A DNA stretch of 5,799 bases from JAVZGQ01 sp038998365 (GTDB lineage: Archaea > Aenigmatarchaeota > Aenigmatarchaeia > CG10238-14 > SCSR01), in the NCBI GenBank assembly GCA_038998365.1, contig JAVZHJ010000040.1, forward strand, positions 1 to 5,799, given 5' to 3'. A model generated the notes under the pieces. That model saw only the letters and a program-made list of their open reading frames with translations, was not told the DNA's origin and did not search any database. Positions 1 through 3,464 of the stretch are shown piece after piece. The translations under genes and the position numbers were made by a program. Within the stretch, counting starts at the first letter, position 1; each line of letters opens with the position of its first letter.

Positions 1-118
1 TTTTGATCAAGATTTCTTTATCTCTACTCATAACCAATAATTTTTCCCCTTCTGAGATTCCGTGTTTTTCCTATTTCTTTTGAATGACTATTCGCCCTTT
101 TGGTAAGACTTTGATCAC
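1..118 (-). pseudogene. Broken AbrB/SpoVT-type DNA-binding (antitoxin-like) gene, runs off the left edge
   Basis: Read on the minus strand from a GTG at 116-118, the frame gives VIKVLPKGRIVIQKK, then an in-frame TAG at 71-73, then EKHGISEGEKLLVMSRDKEI and onward to the window edge. The two halves together match the AbrB/SpoVT swapped-hairpin pattern (roughly KVLPKGRIVIPKEIREKLGI followed by KEGDELLVEVRDGEIVIK). The stop falls in the conserved loop after the first beta strand, and that loop is one residue short. This indicates a small deletion plus a nonsense codon rather than two genes. Such domains are usually antitoxins or small regulators. Any C-terminal toxin-binding tail would lie beyond position 1. 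TAG is an ordinary stop in several neighbouring genes, so readthrough is unlikely. A sequencing error in an A-rich run is the main alternative. The family call rests on pattern recognition only. Confidence 0.55.
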
Positions 119-149
119 ATCTTCAATTTTTCCTTCCTACTTTTTTACA

Positions 150-162
150 ATATTTTAAAGTT
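150..162 (-). promoter_or_regulatory. Possible TATA box for the broken AbrB gene
   Basis: On the minus strand there is an AT-rich box, ACTTTAAAATATT, about 35 bases before the GTG of the broken AbrB reading frame. The spacing would give a short leader. It sits in the 60-base gap after the 68-residue gene, so the remnant may have had its own promoter. The surroundings are AT-rich, so the match is weak. Confidence 0.3.
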
Positions 163-178
163 TACTTTTTAACAATGG

Positions 179-385
179 CTAAAAATCAACCTTTCTGTCA
201 GATGCGGCCAACTTATATATTAGTTTTCTTTCGGTTTCTCCTATTCTTCTTTCGGTTTTCTGCAAGGTGCGAAGATATGAGCGAAGTGCATCCACCATCA
301 CTAGTTGGTACCACTCACTAAATGAAATTTTTTTTGAGCCCAATAATTCATTCAACTCTTCTATATAATATTTTTTTATCTTCAT
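179..385 (-). CDS. Hypothetical 68-residue charged protein
   Basis: I do not recognise this protein. From ATG at 383-385 it encodes 68 residues beginning MKIKKYYIEELNELLGSKKI and ending at TAG (179-181). It is rich in Lys, Arg and Glu. It looks like two or three amphipathic helices, the second around FSEWYQLVMVDALRSYLRTL, with no cysteines and no membrane segment. The frame stays open upstream to a TTG at 433. I prefer the ATG because an AT-rich TATA-like box lies about 30 bases before it, and the TTG would sit upstream of that box. The gene diverges from the 62-residue gene at 514, and the two share a promoter region containing the 17-bp palindrome at 447-463. It is followed 60 bases later by the AbrB remnant, so the pair could be what is left of a small two-gene cassette. 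It could also be a chance open frame. Confidence 0.45.
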   Translation of the reverse strand: MKIKKYYIEELNELLGSKKISFSEWYQLVMVDALRSYLRTLQKTERRIGETERKLIYKLAASDRKVDF

Positions 386-411
386 GAAAAAACTTTGGGA
401 GAAAGACCTAA

Positions 412-424
412 GATATATTTTTAG
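412..424 (-). promoter_or_regulatory. TATA box for the 68-residue gene
   Basis: On the minus strand CTAAAAATATATC is centred about 32 bases upstream of the ATG at 385, the spacing expected for an archaeal TATA box with a leader of only a few bases. The palindrome at 447-463 lies about 23 bases further upstream, where an activator or repressor could act. Confidence 0.45.
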
Positions 425-446
425 AACTTCCAAAGTGAGTTCTTTT

Positions 447-463
447 CACCACTCAGAGTGGTG
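447..463. promoter_or_regulatory. Operator-like 17-bp perfect palindrome, copy 1
   Basis: CACCACTC-A-GAGTGGTG is a perfect 8-bp inverted repeat around one central base. It lies between two divergent genes (68-residue gene, minus; 62-residue gene, plus) and directly abuts a GGCTTAAG box. An identical palindrome except for the central base is at 1570-1586, and the identity extends outward: both copies have TTTT before and GGCTTAA after, with GAGTT a few bases upstream. TrmB-family regulators are known to bind palindromes with ACT...AGT half-sites, and two TrmB-like genes lie next door. Binding by TrmB1 or TrmB2 is therefore a reasonable inference but is not shown by the sequence. Confidence 0.7.
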
Positions 464-476
464 GCTTAAGTTTATT
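463..476 (+). promoter_or_regulatory. Candidate core promoter of the 62-residue gene
   Basis: GGCTTAAGTTTATT directly follows the palindrome and shares its last G. If the CTTAAG/TTTATT segment is the TATA box, transcription would start near 494 and leave a leader of about 20 bases that contains the Shine-Dalgarno sequence. GGCTTAA is also found at 1586-1592 and 2687-2693, each time about 35-50 bases before a plus-strand start codon. A protein bound at the palindrome would touch or block this box. Confidence 0.4.
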
Positions 477-500
477 TACCACTTTTGAGTATTAACAAAC

Positions 501-509
501 AGGAGGTGA
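501..509 (+). promoter_or_regulatory. Strong Shine-Dalgarno sequence
   Basis: AGGAGGTGA, a near-perfect anti-16S match, is spaced four bases from the ATG at 514. It is the best ribosome binding site in the window, where most genes appear leaderless, and it fixes the start of the 62-residue gene. Confidence 0.8.
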
Positions 510-513
510 TTGA

Positions 514-702
514 ATGGAATATGAAATAGATTGTGAAAAATTGAAAACAGAGCTAAAAGGATACAAAATAACCACAGAAGAATTAATTGAGCTAATTAAA
601 ATTTATGGAAAATGGAAGGGCTGGCTAAAAGGAGTGCTAGAAGCACCAACAATAGACAAAAACATCAGTAAATTGTTTGAAGTCATGAAATTGTACGATT
701 AG
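514..702 (+). CDS. Hypothetical 62-residue protein under the palindrome promoter
   Basis: I do not recognise the family. It encodes 62 residues, starting MEYEIDCEKLKTELKGYKIT and ending with TAG at 700-702. The sequence suggests three short amphipathic helices with a central aromatic, basic stretch (IYGKWKGWLKG, about residues 30-40). There is one cysteine (Cys7), no signal peptide and no membrane segment. The ATG is set by a strong Shine-Dalgarno sequence at 501-509. Its 3' end overlaps the 3' end of convergent trmB1 by 20 bases. The promoter carries the palindrome that recurs upstream of the 47-residue gene at 1624, so both small genes may answer to the same regulator. They do not look homologous to each other. 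A small DNA-binding, antitoxin-like or regulatory protein is possible, but nothing in the sequence decides this. Confidence 0.7.
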   Translation: MEYEIDCEKLKTELKGYKITTEELIELIKIYGKWKGWLKGVLEAPTIDKNISKLFEVMKLYD

Positions 703-1501
703 AATTAAAAACAAAATTTCTGCCAACTTCCCCTATTTTTACTTTTTTTGCTTTTTCCCACAAGCTTCTCATGTAGCTATCTAACATGTTAACAAAAGAA
801 GGATCTTTCGACCAAATTGAATGGAAGTTCAGCTTCTCACCATTTTCCAATCTAACCATAGCCTCTTCTCCATCAATAACAACTATGCGAGGATGCAAAC
901 CAAGTTCAACAACCCTCAGTTTAATCCCACTTTTCAAGTACCACTTTACTTTTTCCATATTTTCAAAACCATTTGCTACCATGAGACGAACTTTTATTCC
1001 CCTTTCTTTACAATCAAGCAAAGCTTCTCTGTAGATTGAAGAATAAGGCAAGTTCTTCGTGAAATCATAAACATATCTCCTAGCTTTTTTGAACATCTGC
1101 ACAAGCTTGTCAAGAATTTCCATATATTTTTCAGTCTTCTGAACCCAAACTCCTTCGGCAAATTCTTCATCCACTTCTATCGGTCTTAACAGCCTGCTGA
1201 TCAAAAAAGCTTTCTGCTTCAATTCTTTGAACTCTTCCTCCTTAGCTTCAAGCAAACTCTTGATGACAAATTGTGGCGTTACTGCTTTAAAAAGCTTAGG
1301 CCTTTCTTCAGAAATTTCCACAAGCTGCTTTTCCATCAGGCTTTCAAGCGTGACATAAATTTTTGATTGTGGCACGCAAGCCTGTTTGCTTATTTCACTA
1401 GCTTTGGCTTGACCAAGCAAGCTTAACGTTACATAAGCTTTCGATTCGTACTCAGTCAAACCAAACTTTTGCAAAGTCTTGATTATTTCTTCCTTCTCCA
1501 C
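683..1501 (-). CDS. TrmB-family transcriptional regulator (trmB1)
   Basis: This is a 272-residue TrmB-like archaeal transcription factor (COG1378 type). Residues 1-75 form the winged helix-turn-helix: the GLTEYESKAYVTLSLLG segment, then KASEISKQACVPQSKIYVTL, where about residues 43-57 form the likely recognition helix, then the wing around RPKLFKA. Residues 80-105 are a charged, coiled-coil-like helix that normally mediates dimerisation. Residues 115-250 are a phospholipase-D-like effector domain with LHPRIVVIDG (202-211) and a final PSFVNMLDSYM helix, without a full catalytic HKD motif. At 272 residues it is shorter than the sugar-sensing TrmB proteins of Thermococcales (about 340), so the ligand is unknown. 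The start is GTG at 1499-1501, with a TATA-like TTTAATA about 26 bases upstream, implying a leaderless mRNA. It diverges from the 47-residue gene across the palindrome at 1570-1586, and its own promoter lies within an inverted repeat. It strongly resembles trmB2. Confidence 0.9.
   Translation of the reverse strand: MEKEEIIKTLQKFGLTEYESKAYVTLSLLGQAKASEISKQACVPQSKIYVTLESLMEKQLVEISEERPKLFKAVTPQFVIKSLLEAKEEEFKELKQKAFLISRLLRPIEVDEEFAEGVWVQKTEKYMEILDKLVQMFKKARRYVYDFTKNLPYSSIYREALLDCKERGIKVRLMVANGFENMEKVKWYLKSGIKLRVVELGLHPRIVVIDGEEAMVRLENGEKLNFHSIWSKDPSFVNMLDSYMRSLWEKAKKVKIGEVGRNFVFNSNRTIS
735..756 (+). terminator. Possible T-rich terminator after the 62-residue gene
   Basis: Three T runs (five, seven and five Ts) follow the stop at 702 by about 35-55 bases on the plus strand, as in archaeal oligo-T termination. 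The same bases encode the lysine-rich C-terminal end of trmB1 on the minus strand, and that alone could explain the T richness. Confidence 0.25.
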
Positions 1502-1516
1502 AATTCTCTCTTTCCT

Positions 1517-1547
1517 ATTTGGTATTAAACTTTCTTTCTTACCAAAT
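1517..1547 (-). promoter_or_regulatory. trmB1 promoter enclosed by an 8-bp inverted repeat
   Basis: ATTTGGTA (1517-1524) and TACCAAAT (1540-1547) form a perfect 8-bp inverted repeat with 15 bases between the arms. Within it, on the minus strand, is the likely TATA box GTTTAATA, about 26 bases before the GTG start of trmB1. An arm-to-arm distance of about 23 bases between centres, close to two helical turns, suits a dimeric regulator covering the TATA box. Autorepression by TrmB1 is the obvious inference. The arms do not match the CACCACTC half-site of the neighbouring palindrome, so a different binding mode or protein would be needed. Confidence 0.5.
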
Positions 1548-1569
1548 GAGTGGTTGCGAGTTAGATTTT

Positions 1570-1586
1570 CACCACTCTGAGTGGTG
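1570..1586. promoter_or_regulatory. Operator-like 17-bp perfect palindrome, copy 2
   Basis: CACCACTC-T-GAGTGGTG is identical to the copy at 447-463 except for the central base, and is likewise preceded by TTTT and followed by GGCTTAA. It lies between divergent trmB1 (minus) and the 47-residue gene (plus), about 40 bases upstream of the trmB1 TATA box and directly against the candidate core promoter of the small gene. Placement beside a trmB-like gene supports a role as operator for that regulator; this is inferred. Confidence 0.7.
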
Positions 1587-1598
1587 GCTTAATTTCAT
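1586..1598 (+). promoter_or_regulatory. Candidate core promoter of the 47-residue gene
   Basis: GGCTTAATTTCAT abuts the palindrome, as in copy 1. Taking CTTAATTT as the TATA box puts the start of transcription near 1617, only a few bases before the ATG at 1624, so this transcript would be close to leaderless. This agrees with the lack of a well-placed Shine-Dalgarno sequence. Confidence 0.4.
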
Positions 1599-1623
1599 TA
1601 GGCTATGGTGGCATCTTTTAAGC

Positions 1624-1767
1624 ATGAAAAATTTGGAAAAAGCTCTGCAGAAAGTCAAGGAAGCTCTTAAAGAGTGTGGCTTAGAAGAGAAGGAAGTTGA
1701 AAGCTTGATGAACTTCTTGAAGAATTATCTCGAGTTAAAGAAAGATAAACACAAACCCAAATTTTAA
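1624..1767 (+). CDS. Hypothetical 47-residue helical protein
   Basis: I do not recognise this protein. It has 47 residues, from MKNLEKALQKVKEALKECGL to a lysine-rich tail (KKDKHKPKF) and TAA at 1765-1767. It looks like two amphipathic helices (about 2-16 and 22-39) joined by a CGLEEKEVE turn, possibly a small helical hairpin or dimerisation module. The frame is open further upstream to a TTG at 1519, but that would translate the operator and promoter. The ATG at 1624 fits the promoter and is where the protein-like composition begins. It lies 65 bases before trmB2 on the same strand and diverges from trmB1, so it may be co-transcribed with trmB2 in part. It shares the palindrome-type promoter with the 62-residue gene. 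Very short length keeps confidence moderate. Confidence 0.55.
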   Translation: MKNLEKALQKVKEALKECGLEEKEVESLMNFLKNYLELKKDKHKPKF

Positions 1768-1793
1768 ATGAAATTCTTAAGATTTAAAGTAAA

Positions 1794-1806
1794 AAAATTT
1801 AAACTA
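1794..1806 (+). promoter_or_regulatory. Possible TATA box for trmB2
   Basis: AAAAATTTAAACT, within the 65-base gap after the 47-residue gene, is centred about 33 bases before the trmB2 ATG and would give a very short leader. A second AT-rich run (TTTTTAAAG, about 1817-1825) is too close to the ATG to serve. trmB2 could be transcribed from here, from the palindrome promoter upstream, or from both. Confidence 0.35.
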
Positions 1807-1832
1807 GCTTGCAAAATTTTTAAAGAGAGTGA

Positions 1833-2633
1833 ATGGAGAAAACCGAGATATTCAGTTTTTTGAAGCAGCTTGGTCTTGGAGAATATGAAGCAAGAGCTTA
1901 CACAGAGCTCGTTCTGCTAGGGCCTTCTTCTGCAAACGATCTCAGCAAAGTAGCTGAAATACCAAGATCAAAAATTTATGAAGTTCTTGAAAGCTTGATG
2001 TCTAAGCAAATGGTTGAAGTTTTTGAGGAGAAACCAAAGCTCTTCAGAGCTCTTAATTCAAATGTTGTGATCAAGAACTTGATAGATGAGAAAGAACAAC
2101 AACTCAAAGCAATAAAAGAAAAGGCAAACAGTTTAATTTCTCAACTCAAAGCTTTTGGAAGAAAAGAAGAGCTGGCAGAAGGAATTTGGGAGCAGAATGG
2201 GGAAAAAGCTATAGAAGCCTTGAACAAGCTTGCTGAAATGTTCGAAAGAGCAAACAAATACACAATCAGCATCACGCGCGACTTTTCCCTTTCACCAACT
2301 TTAAGAGAAGCCATAAAATCTTGCTTGAGAAGAAAAGTTAAGGTGATGATGATATCAATGGGAATAACCAAAGAGAATTTTTATGGGGCTAAGTGGTATT
2401 GCGAGCAGAAAATTCCAATCAGGGTTTTTGAAACAAAAATTCATCCACGCATCCTTGTGGTTGATGGGAAAGAAGTTGCGATAAGGCTTGATAGCAATCC
2501 AGTAGCAAGAAAGTTCAAGTTCAGGACAATTTGGTCTAATGAGCCTTCTTTTGTTGCTGTTATGGATAGTTACATGAAGAATCTGTGGAAGATGGCAAAG
2601 CCTCTTGACTTGAGAAATTTTGAAATTTCTTAA
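1833..2633 (+). CDS. TrmB-family transcriptional regulator (trmB2)
   Basis: This is a 266-residue paralogue of trmB1. Both begin MEK.EI and align without gaps through the N-terminal domain, sharing LESLM, KQ.VE, PKLF, AEG.W, HPRI.V.DG and a final PSFV..MDSYM..LW block. Residues 1-75 are the winged helix-turn-helix; the recognition region is EIPRSKIYEVLESLM (about 42-56), close to VPQSKIYVTLESLM in trmB1, so similar DNA targets are plausible. A charged helix spans about 80-107. The phospholipase-D-like regulatory domain spans about 115-255, again without an intact HKD site. The ligand is unknown. The ATG follows AGAGAGTGA, a weak Shine-Dalgarno-like stretch. The gene lies downstream of the palindrome promoter and the 47-residue gene. 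Homodimers or a TrmB1/TrmB2 heterodimer acting at the two identical palindromes would fit the layout, but this is inference. Confidence 0.9.
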   Translation: MEKTEIFSFLKQLGLGEYEARAYTELVLLGPSSANDLSKVAEIPRSKIYEVLESLMSKQMVEVFEEKPKLFRALNSNVVIKNLIDEKEQQLKAIKEKANSLISQLKAFGRKEELAEGIWEQNGEKAIEALNKLAEMFERANKYTISITRDFSLSPTLREAIKSCLRRKVKVMMISMGITKENFYGAKWYCEQKIPIRVFETKIHPRILVVDGKEVAIRLDSNPVARKFKFRTIWSNEPSFVAVMDSYMKNLWKMAKPLDLRNFEIS

Positions 2634-2662
2634 CTCTCTCAGCAAGTGAGAAATTTTGAAAT
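2611..2662 (+). repeat. Two 16-bp direct repeats across the 3' end of trmB2
   Basis: TGAGAAATTTTGAAAT occurs at 2611-2626, inside the last codons of trmB2, and again at 2647-2662, 36 bases on and past the stop codon. The first copy also belongs to an inverted repeat (AGAAATTT-TG-AAATTTCT), and the spacer holds a small TCTCA/TGAGA hairpin (2637-2651). It may be a local duplication or a weak transcript-end structure. No strong oligo-T run follows directly. Confidence 0.6.
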
Positions 2663-2675
2663 ACATTCAATTCAT

Positions 2676-2719
2676 CCTATAATAAAGGCTTAAGTAAGTT
2701 CATTATAATAAATTATAAT
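2676..2719 (+). promoter_or_regulatory. Promoter and operator region of the toxin-antitoxin pair
   Basis: Upstream of the antitoxin ATG (2726) are TATAATAAAG (2678-2687), GGCTTAAG (2687-2694) and two direct copies of the self-palindromic octamer ATTATAAT at 2702-2709 and 2712-2719, with starts 10 bases apart. GGCTTAAG is about 35 bases before the ATG, a suitable position for a TATA-type box with a short leader. The two octamers would then cover the transcription start, on the same face of the helix, as expected for the autoregulatory operator of an AbrB-type antitoxin. Assignment of the individual elements is inferred. Confidence 0.45.
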
Positions 2720-2725
2720 GAGAAA

Positions 2726-2938
2726 ATGGTAGAGACATTTAAGGCAAAAGTGAGAAGTGTAGGAACATCTCTAGGTATTTTAATACCGAAAGAAATAGCA
2801 GAAAAGGAAAAAGTTAAAGAAGGTGAAATTATTCAAGTTAGCATATTGAAGCCAAATTTGAAAGAAGTTATGAAGCTTTTTGGTACAGCAAAGGGTGCTT
2901 CGAAATTTGAAAGGGATCATAAGGATAGGGAATTTTAA
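2726..2938 (+). CDS. vapB: VapB-type antitoxin, AbrB/SpoVT domain
   Basis: This is a 70-residue antitoxin. Residues 4-45 are the AbrB/MazE-like swapped-hairpin DNA-binding domain: KAKVRSVGTSLGILIPKEIA matches the family pattern V...G.S..I.IPKEI, followed by the VKEGEIIQVSI strand. Residues 46-70 (LKEVMKLFGTAKGASKFERD and onward) have the LFG-plus-charged-tail character of segments that wrap around PIN toxins and block the active site. The TAA stop at 2936-2938 overlaps the toxin ATG at 2938 by one base, so the two are translationally coupled. It probably represses its own promoter through the ATTATAAT repeats upstream. Unlike the degraded AbrB gene at the left edge, this copy has the full loop motif and an uninterrupted frame. 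Confidence 0.88.
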   Translation: MVETFKAKVRSVGTSLGILIPKEIAEKEKVKEGEIIQVSILKPNLKEVMKLFGTAKGASKFERDHKDREF

Positions 2939-3318
2939 TGTTATTTGATACTTTTGCTTGGGTCGAATTTTTTAAAGGGAGTGAATTTGGAAAAAAAGTA
3001 GCAAAAATAATGCTCAAGGAAAAATGTTTTACATCTGTTATCTCTTTAGGTGAGTTGGTTGAATGGTGTCTAAAAAATAATTTAGAAGATAAAATAGAAG
3101 AATACTTGAAAGGGATAGAAAAAGCATCGATAATTCTGGAAGTTAAGAAAGAAATTGTATTGTTGGCAGGAAAAATTAATAATGAAAGGAAGAAAAAAAT
3201 TAAAGACTGGGGTATGGTCGATTCTATAATTTTAGCAACAGCTATATTTGCTGGAGTCAAAATATTGACAAGAGACATTCATTTTAAAGATTTAGAAAAT
3301 GTAGAATTTTTGCGATAG
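2938..3318 (+). CDS. vapC: VapC-type toxin, PIN-domain ribonuclease
   Basis: This is a 126-residue PIN-domain protein and the likely toxin partner of the upstream antitoxin. All four conserved acidic residues are visible: Asp4 in LFDTFAWVEFF, Glu39 in VISLGEL, Asp95 in WGMVDSIILATA and Asp113 in ILTRDIHF. This predicts an active Mg-dependent endoribonuclease. Known VapC toxins cut tRNAs or rRNA, and this one's target cannot be read from the sequence. Length is normal for a single-domain VapC. It overlaps the antitoxin stop by one base and ends 18 bases before the 3' end of a tRNA-Arg gene on the other strand. The cassette looks more AT-rich than the core genes to its right, which is compatible with horizontal acquisition. 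Confidence 0.9.
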   Translation: MLFDTFAWVEFFKGSEFGKKVAKIMLKEKCFTSVISLGELVEWCLKNNLEDKIEEYLKGIEKASIILEVKKEIVLLAGKINNERKKKIKDWGMVDSIILATAIFAGVKILTRDIHFKDLENVEFLR

Positions 3319-3324
3319 AATGCT

Positions 3325-3335
3325 TAGATTTTTAT
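3325..3335 (+). terminator. Oligo-T terminator after vapC
   Basis: TAGATTTTTAT lies just after the vapC stop and before the tRNA 3' end, an oligo-T run of the kind that ends archaeal transcripts. The nearly identical AGATTTTTATT follows the aEF1-beta gene at 3885-3895. No comparable T run occurs on the minus strand for the tRNA. Confidence 0.4.
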
Positions 3336-3421
3336 TGCCCCCACTGGGATTTGAACCCAGACCAAGAGCTTTTCGCTAAAAACCGCAAGCTCCCGTCCTA
3401 TCCAGGTTAGACGATGGGGGC
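3336..3421 (-). tRNA. tRNA-Arg (anticodon GCG) with a 12-nt intron
   Basis: The minus strand folds into a complete cloverleaf: acceptor stem GCCCCCA/TGGGGGC, D-arm GTCT-AACCTGGATA-GGAC, anticodon stem GGAGC/GCTCT (closing G-T pair), T-arm CTGGG-TTCAAAT-CCCAG and discriminator A. No CCA is encoded. The region between the anticodon stem strands is 19 nt instead of 7. Removing 12 nt at the canonical 37/38 site leaves TTGCGGA, with anticodon GCG (3384-3386), which reads CGC. The CTGG.TA D-loop is typical of archaeal arginine tRNAs. The assignment is supported by a bulge-helix-bulge fold described with the intron. Its promoter region is shared with the divergent zinc-ribbon gene. Confidence 0.88.
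3371..3382 (-). other. tRNA-Arg intron, 12 nt, minimal bulge-helix-bulge
   Basis: The intron TTTTTAGCGAAA lies between positions 37 and 38. Positions 32-35 (TTGC) pair with GCGA near the intron 3' end, giving the 4-bp central helix (one T-G wobble). Bulges GG^T and AA^A place the two cuts exactly at the intron ends, as required by archaeal splicing endonuclease. Only a five-base loop (TTTTA) remains, so the outer helix on the intron side is absent. That makes it a relaxed motif near the lower size limit for archaeal tRNA introns. Confidence 0.75.
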
Positions 3422-3423
3422 AA

Positions 3424-3434
3424 TCTATAAAAAT
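3424..3434 (+). promoter_or_regulatory. TATA box for the zinc-ribbon and aEF1-beta operon
   Basis: TCTATAAAAAT is centred about 36 bases before the ATG at 3465, giving a leader of roughly ten bases. It is the clearest TATA box in the window and lies only three bases from the divergent tRNA gene. Confidence 0.6.
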
Positions 3435-3443
3435 ATTTCTCAC

Positions 3444-3456
3444 CAATTAATTTAAT
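3444..3456 (-). promoter_or_regulatory. Possible TATA box for tRNA-Arg
   Basis: On the minus strand TTAAATTAATTGG lies 23-35 bases before the tRNA 5' end, a normal distance for an archaeal tRNA promoter. If correct, the two divergent promoters are packed into 43 bases and partly overlap each other's start sites. Confidence 0.4.
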
Positions 3457-3464
3457 CTGATAAC

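Noticed and set aside
71..73. In-frame TAG in the AbrB-like frame as a recoded (pyrrolysine or readthrough) codon
   Set aside because: Several intact genes here (62-residue gene, vapC, aEF1-beta, thiol protein) end in TAG, and the loop around the codon is also short, so decay is simpler.
447..463. Palindrome read as a transcription terminator hairpin
   Set aside because: No gene on either strand ends into it, no T run follows on either strand, and both copies sit upstream of start codons in divergent regions, which fits an operator better.
786..1039. Plus-strand open frames inside trmB1
   Set aside because: They are antisense to a well-supported regulator, have Ser/Phe/Thr-rich shadow composition and lack ribosome sites.
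1519..1623. Upstream extension of the 47-residue gene to a TTG at 1519
   Set aside because: It would translate the palindrome and the promoter of the gene itself, and the extra residues look non-coding (several Trp and His in a row of unrelated composition).
2141..2666. Minus-strand open frames opposite trmB2 and its 3' flank
   Set aside because: They lie antisense to trmB2, show no recognisable domain and have shadow-type composition.
2868..3278. 136-codon minus-strand open frame opposite vapBC
   Set aside because: The plus strand encodes a PIN domain with all catalytic residues; the minus frame is its shadow, rich in Ser, Ile and Phe.
3371..3386. Other intron placements giving tRNA-Cys(GCA) or tRNA-Phe(GAA)
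   Set aside because: Only excision at 37/38 gives the 4-bp central helix with correctly placed 3-nt bulges, and the D-arm is arginine-like.
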